DNA of 64,000 nucleotides from Polycladidibacter hongkongensis (GTDB taxonomy: Bacteria; Pseudomonadota; Alphaproteobacteria; Rhizobiales; Stappiaceae), in contig NZ_LLWC01000036.1 in NCBI RefSeq assembly GCF_001561995.1, forward strand, positions 310,001 to 374,000, given 5' to 3'. Numbering within the stretch: the first letter of the stretch is position 1; every line of letters begins with the position of its first letter. Both the position numbers and the translations under genes were made by a program. A model generated the notes under the pieces. The model saw only the letters and a list, made by a program, of their open reading frames with translations. It had not been told where the DNA came from and searched no databases. Below are positions 9,962-16,710 of the stretch, piece by piece.

Positions 9962-10110
9962 AGGGCTGGCGCCCTCGCCAACCTGCCTGACCGGCAAGGT
10001 GGTCTCCGCGTTTTTGGGATGTGATTGTGCTCTGGCTTTTGCTTGCACAGTAACCAGCGGTCAAACGTATTTGCGCCAGTCCTCCTTGGGGAAACCGAAG
10101 GAGGATTTTT
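9962..10110 (+). ncRNA. Candidate structured RNA ending in a rho-independent terminator
   Basis: No protein family explains this segment, but it folds well by eye. A long-range stem pairs AGGGCTGGCGC (9962-9972) with GCGCCAGTCCT (10073-10083), 11 pairs with one G-U. Inside it are hairpin CCAACCTGCC/GGCAAGGTGG (9978-9987/9993-10002), a helix CCGC/GCGG (10006-10009/10057-10060) continued by TGG/CCA, and an apical hairpin TGTGC/GCACA (10026-10030/10045-10049). A terminator hairpin plus T-run follows directly. It could be an independent small RNA of about 150 nt or a regulatory leader for the gene at 10113. It was not matched to SRP RNA, tmRNA or a riboswitch class that I know. A divergent 6S-type RNA is one untested possibility. 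Confidence 0.4.
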
Positions 10111-10111
10111 T
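10080..10111 (+). terminator. Terminator-like hairpin overlapping a Shine-Dalgarno sequence
   Basis: TCCTCCTT (10080-10087) pairs with AAGGAGGA (10098-10105), followed by TTTTTT. The 3' arm is also a perfect Shine-Dalgarno sequence (AAGGAGG) eight bases before TTG 10113. The element can therefore end transcription or hide the ribosome site. Confidence 0.7.
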
Positions 10112-10112
10112 G

Positions 10113-10460
10113 TTGGATCTTACAAGAGACTCACAGGCGGTGTGGGTAGAAGACAACCTTAGCAGCGCAGCGCCCTCGCGCGTTCAGCAAAGCGCAGAGG
10201 CCGCGGTGCCGCGCCTTGAGGTGGTGCTGCTTGAAAAAGGTGCGCGCGCGCGGCTCTCCCCGCGCAACGCAGCATTGTCTGCCCCGGTTCTCGCTGCAAA
10301 CGAGCGGCAGAATAGATTCCTGCAACTTATCGCGCTTTGGGGCGCGGGCTGTCATAGCGCAATTGATGAGCAACTGTTTTATGACTGTGTATCGCGTCAT
10401 CCCGAGACCTTCGCCCGGATCCGGCAAAAACTCAGGCGAGAACTTTTTAACAAGCGTTAG
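10113..10460 (+). CDS. Small hypothetical protein
   Basis: A 115-residue soluble protein with no recognised family. The N-terminal half is Ala/Ser/Arg-rich. The C-terminal half is predicted helical (NRFLQLIALWGAGCHSAIDE, then HPETFARIRQKLRRELF), ending strongly basic. The frame is open back to 9999, but TTG 10113 has a perfect AAGGAGG eight bases upstream, so the short form is preferred. That ribosome site lies in the 3' arm of a terminator-like hairpin, so expression may be conditional. It is convergent with the haemoglobin operon, 24 bp away. Existence as a protein is moderately supported. Confidence 0.5.
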   Translation: MDLTRDSQAVWVEDNLSSAAPSRVQQSAEAAVPRLEVVLLEKGARARLSPRNAALSAPVLAANERQNRFLQLIALWGAGCHSAIDEQLFYDCVSRHPETFARIRQKLRRELFNKR

Positions 10461-10484
10461 CGGCAAGCATTTTACTTCAGCTTG

Positions 10485-10943
10485 TTAGCTTTGGCTGTGT
10501 GACGTGCTGCCGAATTCTGTTGGCGGGTTGTCAAAGGGGCTGGCAAACTTTGCAAGCCACAAGCTTTGCGCAATGCGCTGCGCCACCGCCATAACTTTCG
10601 GTCTTGCAGATGGCGCAAAAATCCGCTCAACTTCGGTAGCGAACAAATCCATCCACTCATCAAAGTGCTCTGGCGCGAGTGCTTGCAGCTTGGCATGGGC
10701 TGGAACCGGCTTGCCCTTATAGGTGCCTGTCTTGAGCAAAACAGAGGCCCAGAAGTGCTTCATCTTTTGCAAGTGCGGGCGCCAATCATCCTGAATGGTC
10801 TCGGCAAATACAGGGCCTAGCGAGGGATGTGCGCGCACCTTTGCATAAAAACACTCAACCAGTTCGTTTATTTGCTGCGGGGTTATTGTTTCATCCAGCG
10901 GAGTCCGCGCACCTGCTGGCAACACAGGGATCGTTTCGCTCAT
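10485..10943 (-). CDS. Group III truncated haemoglobin
   Basis: A 152-residue haem protein of the TrHb3 (Ctb-like) family. Typical features are FYAKVRAHPSLGPVF in the first helices, HLQKMKHFWASVLLKTGTYKG, the proximal histidine in VPAHAKL, and the second conserved histidine in EHFDEW. Family members bind O2 and NO and protect against nitrosative or microaerobic stress. It is the last gene of a probable operon crp/fnr - globin-like - yciA - this gene, with gaps of 73, 42 and 33 bp. The regulator suggests control by NO or low oxygen, but no FNR-type box was found upstream. Confidence 0.9.
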   Translation of the reverse strand: MSETIPVLPAGARTPLDETITPQQINELVECFYAKVRAHPSLGPVFAETIQDDWRPHLQKMKHFWASVLLKTGTYKGKPVPAHAKLQALAPEHFDEWMDLFATEVERIFAPSARPKVMAVAQRIAQSLWLAKFASPFDNPPTEFGSTSHSQS

Positions 10944-10976
10944 ACTTGTTTATCCAAGTTGTTATGGTGATGCGTT

Positions 10977-11405
10977 TTAGTCGTCAGTAAACAATGCCTT
11001 GCGTGCTGGATCAATTGGCGAGGGTTGCCCCTGTTCATCAACGGCAACAAACGTGAAAACGGCATTGGTTACCTTCTCTCGCTCACCAGTTAGCGCGCGC
11101 AGTGCCCATGCTTCAACGGCAATATTGAGGGAGGTGTTTCCAACTCGCTTGACTTTGGTATAAACACACATGACATCGCCGACTTTGACAGGGCGAATGA
11201 ATGTCATGCTATCAATCGCCACCGTCACCACACGCTTGCCTGTCGATTGCGCCGCACAAATTCCCGCCGCGATGTCCATTTGCGAGAGCACCCAGCCACC
11301 AAAAATGTCGCCCGAAGCGTTGGTGTCTTTAGGCATCGCCATGGTGCGGGTTGTTAACTCACCTTGCGGCACAACGTCAGTTTCAAAAATTTCTGGTGAT
11401 GACAT
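10977..11405 (-). CDS. yciA: YciA-type acyl-CoA thioesterase
   Basis: A 142-residue hotdog-fold acyl-CoA thioesterase of the cytosolic YciA/BACH group. It hydrolyses acyl-CoA to free acid and CoA. The active-site segment TNASGDIFGGWVLSQMD, with the catalytic Asp/Asn region, is intact. VTVAIDSMTFIRPVKVGD and VFTFVAVDEQGQP follow in the usual order. Length is normal for a single hotdog domain that assembles into hexamers. It sits between two globin-like genes in an apparent operon, an unusual context for YciA. The gene symbol follows E. coli usage. Confidence 0.9.
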   Translation of the reverse strand: MSSPEIFETDVVPQGELTTRTMAMPKDTNASGDIFGGWVLSQMDIAAGICAAQSTGKRVVTVAIDSMTFIRPVKVGDVMCVYTKVKRVGNTSLNIAVEAWALRALTGEREKVTNAVFTFVAVDEQGQPSPIDPARKALFTDD

Positions 11406-11447
11406 GGTCCCTCGTTAAAGTTTTAGTGCACGCCACTCACGCAAGCA

Positions 11448-11873
11448 TTAGGCGACCCGCTTGGCGCGCATCGCCGCTGTGACACTGGCATGTAGCTTAG
11501 ATGCCAGCGCACAAACAGGCGCGACAGCTTTAGCCTCAAAGTTTTCAGAGGCCGCCTGTTGGAAAAGCGTCAACCACATAGCGGCTGCCTCTTCATCAAG
11601 CTTATCTGCCTGTGCCATATATTTCGCAAGCGGGCGGCCACTATATCCACCTGTCTTTCGCAGCGCACATTGCCAGAATGCGGCAGAGCGATGCAAGTGC
11701 TCTTCTTCATCCTCGATTGCGCTAAGGAAGATCGCCGACAGCTTTTGATCTTGCAACAACAAGGCCCAGTGCCGCTTTGTGAACGCTTCCACTTGCGTCG
11801 CGGTCAGGCTTTCGTGCACCGGGCTTGCAGCTGCACCCTCGCGAATATCAAAAACTTGCGTTTGAAGAGACAT
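11448..11873 (-). CDS. Truncated-globin-like protein lacking haem-ligand histidines
   Basis: A 141-residue relative of the group III truncated haemoglobin two genes downstream. The alignment is visible in FWQCALRKTGGYSGRPL against FWASVLLKTGTYKGKPV, and in MWLTLF against EWMDLF. The proximal histidine position (AHAKL) reads KYMAQ, and the second His-Phe pair reads Ala-Ala, so ordinary haem ligation through F8-His is lost. A Tyr sits at or next to the ligand position. It may bind no haem, bind it differently, or act as a sensor or partner of the true globin. ATG 11873 has AGGGA upstream; the frame is open further up, but that part overlaps the regulator gene. Confidence 0.65.
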   Translation of the reverse strand: MSLQTQVFDIREGAAASPVHESLTATQVEAFTKRHWALLLQDQKLSAIFLSAIEDEEEHLHRSAAFWQCALRKTGGYSGRPLAKYMAQADKLDEEAAAMWLTLFQQAASENFEAKAVAPVCALASKLHASVTAAMRAKRVA

Positions 11874-11946
11874 TGCATTTCCCTCTTTGTTGCTTGGCGC
11901 TGGTGCAGCGCGCTTTATTGGGAGATCAGTATAAACGCTAAAAGCG

Positions 11947-12636
11947 TTAAAGTTCTGCGGCAGCTCGTAGCACCTCAGGTCGTTCGAGGCAGTAGTACCC
12001 CGAAAGACGGCTAACAACCCCTTCCCTTTTCCATGCATTGAGAATGCGGCTGACATTCTCTCTTGCGCCGCCTGCCATATTAGCGATTTCGGATTGGGAG
12101 ATCTTGTAGTGAATGAGCAACTTGCCATTGTCGACGGTCATTCCGAACGTATCCGCCAGTTGCAGCAGTGTTTGCGCAACGCGGCCGGGCAAGGGCAGGA
12201 ATGAGCGGGCGGCCAAGGCGTCGTTGGCATTACGCAGCCGACTGGAAACAATCGCCAACATGTCGCGGTAGACCTGCGGATTGGCATCTGCAAACGCATA
12301 AAAGTTGTGCTTGGAGATGAACGCCAGTCTTGTCGGCTTGAGCGCAGTTACTGTTGCCGAGCGATCACGGCCATCAAGCAGCGCGAGCTCTCCCACCAGT
12401 GATTGCGGGCCCAACACCGCAAGCAGCTGCTCTGAACCATCAACGGAAACAACGGAAACTTTCAAGGAGCCTTCCAGCACCGCGTAGCAACCGTTTCCAG
12501 GGTCTCCCGCTTCAAAAAGGGTCGTCCCGGCTTTTAGTGTGAGCTCTTGCGCTTTTGCCGCCAATGCCTGCGCTTGAATCTGATCAAGTGAAGACAAAGA
12601 GAAGCTCTGCTTCAAAACCTCATTAAACTCTCTCAT
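11947..12636 (-). CDS. Crp/Fnr family transcription regulator
   Basis: A 229-residue cytoplasmic DNA-binding regulator. It has an N-terminal cyclic-nucleotide-like beta-barrel (about 20-125, with GNGCYAVLEGSLKV and LVGELALLDGRDRSATV), a dimer helix, and a C-terminal winged helix with ISQSEIANMAGGARENVSRILNAWKREG as recognition region. It lacks the N-terminal cysteine cluster of oxygen-sensing FNR, so the signal could be cAMP, NO/haem or another ligand. The barrel GE-x6-R-[ST]A pattern (GELALLDGRDRSA) resembles a cAMP pocket. It heads a probable operon with two globin-like proteins and YciA, suggesting autoregulated control of that set. The 175 bp upstream contain AT-rich sequence but no clear dyad. 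Confidence 0.88.
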   Translation of the reverse strand: MREFNEVLKQSFSLSSLDQIQAQALAAKAQELTLKAGTTLFEAGDPGNGCYAVLEGSLKVSVVSVDGSEQLLAVLGPQSLVGELALLDGRDRSATVTALKPTRLAFISKHNFYAFADANPQVYRDMLAIVSSRLRNANDALAARSFLPLPGRVAQTLLQLADTFGMTVDNGKLLIHYKISQSEIANMAGGARENVSRILNAWKREGVVSRLSGYYCLERPEVLRAAAEL

Positions 12637-12811
12637 TGCACAAATTCCGAAGATTATCGTTATTTTTCTCGTTCATAAACACGCATTCGGGGCAAAATGA
12701 TGGTCACTTTATTAAATTCTAATGGGCACTTATTACTTAACGTTAATTTTCGGATTTTTCGCGACAGAGCGTCGCAGTTTTCGAGACGATCGAGCTCATT
12801 GAGAAGGGACG

Positions 12812-13642
12812 TTAGAAGAGGAACAGGTCTTTTTCATTGAGCATAAAAGGGAACTCTTCACTGTTCAAAAAGTTTAAGTGCTGTGCGCGGCTGGTGGTGA
12901 ATGCCGATTGCCCTTTGAAAAACAAGCGGGATTTGGGCGCAGTTTCGTTTGGATAGGACGGAGAGCAAAACACCATTTCACAATCACGTAAATTGGCGAG
13001 TTGATTCCAGAAAAAAGAGCGGAGGTCTTCGCTGCTGCTAAAGAGAGGTAGCTTCGGGCCTGCATAATGAAACTGTAGCCCTTGTTTGCGTGTCTGCCGC
13101 GCCATTGCGCTTTCCGCATTTGGCGCCTCGCGAGGGCCGACCAGCGCCGGTTGCCGCCCTTTCATAAGACCCGCAGCTTTAACCAAGGCCTTTTGTAGGG
13201 GGGCAAAGCGCGCCAAATTGTGCTCTAAAGCGAGGAACTGGGGCGGGCGGGCATAATACTCTTCAAAACAATCGATTTGGCGGGCAATTTCTCCTTCAAT
13301 TGCGGTGATTGGCAGAGCTGTGAAGAAAGCGCGCAAACGCTGTTGCCACAATGGTGGAAACGGGCGCGGCGAGATATGCTCCCCCAGTTTTTTGGGAAAG
13401 CGACCATAATAGTTGGAAAGCGGGATCGCAGGGGCACTCAAGCAGATGGTGAGACCGACCTTGGTTTCCTGATCTGCCCAGGCGACAACATCGCGAAGCT
13501 GATAGAACTCCTTGGCCCAGTATTCACCGGTGACGTTGCAGCCAACAGCAGACAAACGGCCAGCCATCACCAACTCGCAGATTGCTCTATTTGTGTTGTA
13601 GCTTTCGCCGAACTCCAGCGCCGTCAACATTATGCGCTTCAT
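12812..13642 (-). CDS. YdjC/HpnK (ChbG)-like protein with lost metal ligands
   Basis: A 276-residue protein with the YdjC carbohydrate-deacetylase outline: start RIMLTALEFGES-N-NRAICELVMAG, then GLTICLS, then a central ALEHNLARFAPL. Active members carry ADD(F/W)G, GLHL and a DxHxHxH region that hold the divalent metal. Here ADD reads ALE (residues 8-10), GLHL reads GLTI, and only one histidine of the third motif remains. Deacetylase activity is therefore unlikely and a binding or scaffold role is plausible. It lies downstream of a GT-C mannosyl/arabinosyl-type transferase and a DPM1-GtrA fusion, a common context for YdjC proteins, so it may work on the same lipid-linked sugar. ATG 13642 has AAGGGG nine bases upstream. 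Confidence 0.7.
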   Translation of the reverse strand: MKRIMLTALEFGESYNTNRAICELVMAGRLSAVGCNVTGEYWAKEFYQLRDVVAWADQETKVGLTICLSAPAIPLSNYYGRFPKKLGEHISPRPFPPLWQQRLRAFFTALPITAIEGEIARQIDCFEEYYARPPQFLALEHNLARFAPLQKALVKAAGLMKGRQPALVGPREAPNAESAMARQTRKQGLQFHYAGPKLPLFSSSEDLRSFFWNQLANLRDCEMVFCSPSYPNETAPKSRLFFKGQSAFTTSRAQHLNFLNSEEFPFMLNEKDLFLF

Positions 13643-13752
13643 GGCGCACCCCTTCGAGACCTGCCCTACTCTTTGCAATTCCCAACTGCTCTTTTTGTAT
13701 GGGTCGAGTTTAGGCCACGAGTGGGCAGAGCTGCAAGCACCTGCGCTGGGAA

Positions 13753-13803
13753 CCCCTTTAGATTCAAGGGGCTATTAACGGCGTAACCCCTTATTATTCG
13801 GGG
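13753..13803 (-). promoter_or_regulatory. Mutually exclusive hairpins between GT39 and YdjC-like genes
   Basis: Four short blocks occur in order: CCCCTT (13753-13758), AAGGGG (13766-13771), CCCCTT (13787-13792), GGGG (13800-13803). Adjacent blocks can pair in alternative ways (1-2, 2-3 or 3-4). They lie directly after the GT39 stop and before the YdjC-like start, so an attenuator or an mRNA-processing signal is possible. Confidence 0.3.
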
Positions 13804-15270
13804 TCAATTTGCACGCGGGAGAAGGTAGATGCGTACAGTTTCCAGCACTGTCTCACCGGTTTTGCGTGGAGCTTCGGCTAGTTTTTGAGCCGCTCCAAAC
13901 TTCGCCTCTACAACAGACAGGCGGTCGCGGCGATCCTCAACGACATAAAGCAGCGGCCCATTCGGCAGGCTTTGCAGCGCCTTTGGCTGCATTGCGTAGC
14001 GCTCGCGCTGATTAAGCTGAAAGACCTGCAATCCATCATGTTTCAGGGCCTCAGACATTTGCCCTGTAAAGCCATAGCTGGTGGTGATAATCGCCCTAGC
14101 CCCTGTGGCCGTCGCCTGCGCGCGAACCACGTCGGCCACCTCTTGCCAGCCGCGTAGCTGCATGGTGGGGTCTTTGCGGCCAAGAGTGGTGTTCAACGGC
14201 CAGATAGTGTGTGCCATCACCAGTGAGGCGACCAAAAAACCGAGTACCGCAGCAAAGACACCAAGGCGGAACGGCCAGCGGCGCGCGGCGGGTGCACTGG
14301 TGATAGCGTGTGCTGCAAGCATTATCAGTGCCGGGTAGACTGGCGCTGGCCAATTGCCCTGCACGCGATCATGAAGGGCATGGAACAACAGGTATGCGAG
14401 AAACGGCAGTGTGGAGCTCAACAGCAGGATATACGGCTCTTGGCCTTTGAGTGCCCTACGCACCGCGACAGCTACACCAAAACAGATCAACAGAAATGTA
14501 AGCGGATTAATGAGCCCCGCCATCGCGCCAATAAACTCACCAATGTAGCGCAATGTGTAAGTATCTGCGGCAACCCGGCCAAACTGCTTGGTAAAGGTGA
14601 TCCAGTCATGCTGTGCATTCCAATAGAGCACAGGCGCGAAACACAAAACGGCGATCAGTCCACCAGCCCAGAGTTGCCATGCCCCGAACCAGCGCCGGTT
14701 CTCTTTTGAAAGCACCAGCCATAGAACAATGCCGGTCCCTAAGAACAGACCAGAAAATTTTGAGAGCAAACCCAAACCGGCAAACAGGCCAACAGCCAGC
14801 CACCAATTGGCATTGCGGCTCGTTTGCAGCTCGGCAAGCGCCCAAAGCCCAAGCCCCCAGAAGAATACAGAGGGCGCATCTGGCGTCACCAGAATAGCGC
14901 CGATGCCCATGAGCAAGGAGGCATTGAAGAGCAGCACCGTCCACCCGGCGGTGCAGGCATCAAACAGCACATAAGCCGTGCGCCAAATGGCCAGCGAACC
15001 GATGGCGGCACTGAGAATTGAAAGTACGCGCGCGCCAAGCATGGTATCACCGGCGATAGCTTGCCCGATAGCGATCCACCAGCCCACCATGGGCGGATGA
15101 TCATAATACCCAAGAGCGGGATTAAGCCCCCAAAGTCGGTAGTAGGCCTCATCCTCGACCAAGCCTGCGTAGGCTCCAGTGGCGAGACGGGCAGCTGTGG
15201 CCAGCAGCACAAGCAACACCAGTGAAACGGGGCGTAGCATCAGGGGCAGTTGCGCATCATTTCGAGGCAT
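13804..15270 (-). CDS. ArnT-like GT-C glycosyltransferase (family 39)
   Basis: A 488-residue integral membrane protein of the PMT/ArnT (GT39/GT83) type. It transfers sugars from polyprenyl-phosphate donors on the periplasmic face. The first loop carries AGLVEDEAYYRLWGLNPALG with the acidic pair needed for catalysis, then YYDHPPMVGW, both typical of this family. About ten further hydrophobic helices follow, then a periplasmic C-terminal domain (about 370-488). It is preceded by a DPM1-GtrA fusion gene 39 bp upstream that would make and flip the lipid-linked donor. The acceptor (lipid A, another lipid or protein) cannot be told from sequence. No export signal beyond the first membrane helix is needed. 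Confidence 0.85.
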   Translation of the reverse strand: MPRNDAQLPLMLRPVSLVLLVLLATAARLATGAYAGLVEDEAYYRLWGLNPALGYYDHPPMVGWWIAIGQAIAGDTMLGARVLSILSAAIGSLAIWRTAYVLFDACTAGWTVLLFNASLLMGIGAILVTPDAPSVFFWGLGLWALAELQTSRNANWWLAVGLFAGLGLLSKFSGLFLGTGIVLWLVLSKENRRWFGAWQLWAGGLIAVLCFAPVLYWNAQHDWITFTKQFGRVAADTYTLRYIGEFIGAMAGLINPLTFLLICFGVAVAVRRALKGQEPYILLLSSTLPFLAYLLFHALHDRVQGNWPAPVYPALIMLAAHAITSAPAARRWPFRLGVFAAVLGFLVASLVMAHTIWPLNTTLGRKDPTMQLRGWQEVADVVRAQATATGARAIITTSYGFTGQMSEALKHDGLQVFQLNQRERYAMQPKALQSLPNGPLLYVVEDRRDRLSVVEAKFGAAQKLAEAPRKTGETVLETVRIYLLPRAN

Positions 15271-15309
15271 ACCGGGTTCTCCAAATGGTCCGAAAGGTGA
15301 CGCTGCCGA

Positions 15310-16440
15310 TTAGCTGCGCCCCCAAGTGACCGCGTTTGAGGCAACGAAGTTCCAGACAGCACCCATGATCGCGCCAGCAGCACCGGCAAACCACCAAAGC
15401 GGCTGGGCATCGTAAATGAAATTGGCAACGCCTACATTGGCCAGCACACCAACGGAGCACACAACATAGAAAGAAAGCAAGCCGCGCAACCAAGCGAGGC
15501 CTTTGAGGCGGCGATCCCGATAAGTGAGCTGATTGTTCAGCATGAAGTTCGATGTCATGGCGACGACTGTTGCTGCCAGTTGTGCTGTTGTGAAAGGCAA
15601 GAGCGCAGCAAACATCAGCAATTGCAGGGTAATCAGATGCACGATCACCCCTGTTGCCCCCACAGCGGAGTACATCAGAAAGCGAACTGAGATCATATCA
15701 TTGAACAGCTTTGCAACCAGCAGGCCAAGGTAATCAAGCGTTACCAGCGTATCCAACTTGCTTTCCCCATGTTGGCGCTCGCGGAAGACAAATGGCAGCT
15801 CTTTGATACGCAATGTGCCGTTGGCGCTGGCAACAAGATCCAACAGGATTTTGAAGCCTTGCGAAGAGAGCTTTGGCGCCAACTCGTCCACCTTGTCGCG
15901 CGCAACCATGAAGAAGCCGCTCATAGGGTCAGACAAGGTTACCTTTAAGAGATTTCGAGCCAGATTGTTGGCAAGGTTGGAGCCCCAACTGCGAACTGCT
16001 GATAGGCCTGAGCCCACATCGCCGCCTTCCACATGGCGCGAGGCGACCGCAATATCAAAATCACCAGAGCGCAAGGCTGCCAGCATGCGCGGCAGCAAGC
16101 TTTCATCATGCTGTAAGTCCGCGTCCATCACTGCCACAAATTTTGCGGAGGATGACAGCATGCCCTCAATACAGGCGCCGGACAGCCCCCGACGGCCGAT
16201 GCGGCGAATGGCACGAACGCGCGGATTGGTTTGCGCCAGTTCACGCGCCACCTTGGTTGTGCCGTCTGGGGAGTTGTCATCAACCACAATGATTTCCCAG
16301 TTCACGCCAGCAAGGGCCTTCTCGACCAGATCTACAACCAGCGGCAGGTTTTGTGCCTCATTGTATGTTGGCAATACCAGCGACAACTCCAGTGAGGTTG
16401 TCTGGCTTGCTGCCGGCTTGGTGTCGGTCGCTACGGACAT
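15310..16440 (-). CDS. Polyprenyl-phosphate glycosyltransferase fused to GtrA
   Basis: A 376-residue two-domain protein. The N-terminal GT2 domain (about 15-240) resembles dolichol-phosphate mannose synthase: SLVLPTYNEAQNLP, EIIVVDDNSPDGT, the metal motif VMDADLQHDESLLPRM, and FRERQHGESKL. The C-terminal GtrA domain (about 250-370) has four membrane helices, with FLMYSAVGATGVIVHL and SNFMLNNQLTYRDRR. The likely reaction is transfer of a sugar from a nucleotide donor to polyprenyl phosphate, with GtrA thought to help translocation. It is the first gene of a likely operon with the ArnT-like transferase. A CTATGACCTCG start region at 16440 has no strong ribosome site. Confidence 0.9.
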   Translation of the reverse strand: MSVATDTKPAASQTTSLELSLVLPTYNEAQNLPLVVDLVEKALAGVNWEIIVVDDNSPDGTTKVARELAQTNPRVRAIRRIGRRGLSGACIEGMLSSSAKFVAVMDADLQHDESLLPRMLAALRSGDFDIAVASRHVEGGDVGSGLSAVRSWGSNLANNLARNLLKVTLSDPMSGFFMVARDKVDELAPKLSSQGFKILLDLVASANGTLRIKELPFVFRERQHGESKLDTLVTLDYLGLLVAKLFNDMISVRFLMYSAVGATGVIVHLITLQLLMFAALLPFTTAQLAATVVAMTSNFMLNNQLTYRDRRLKGLAWLRGLLSFYVVCSVGVLANVGVANFIYDAQPLWWFAGAAGAIMGAVWNFVASNAVTWGRS

Positions 16441-16710
16441 CTATGACCTCGCAGAACTGTGCGTCTATGCGTTGCAGGCGGTGCGGACTGACCCGGAAAC
16501 GGAGCGGAAAAAACGCGCACCGACCTTTGATTTTTGGGGGAACTTAGCGGCAATTGAGGCTATTGCAAGTCTTGATTAGGAAATGCACCGCTTTGGCGCA
16601 CCCCAGCACCTTGCCCTGCGCCAAGCAATGGTCTAGGAACTTGCACGCGGCTGCACCCGTTCATGGGCATGGCCGCTGCGATTTGTTCTAGTAAAATTGA
16701 GACGGATGAG

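Noticed and set aside
9962-10110. Assignment of the candidate RNA as SRP RNA, tmRNA or a cobalamin/TPP riboswitch
   Set aside because: The hallmark conserved sequences of those classes are absent on both strands.
9999-10112. N-terminal extension of the small hypothetical protein from 9999
   Set aside because: It would run through the structured RNA and terminator, and has no ribosome site; TTG 10113 has a perfect one.
12573-12586. FNR-like TTGAA-TCTG-ATCAA in the Crp/Fnr gene
   Set aside because: Lies inside coding sequence (SLDQIQ) and is imperfect; likely chance.
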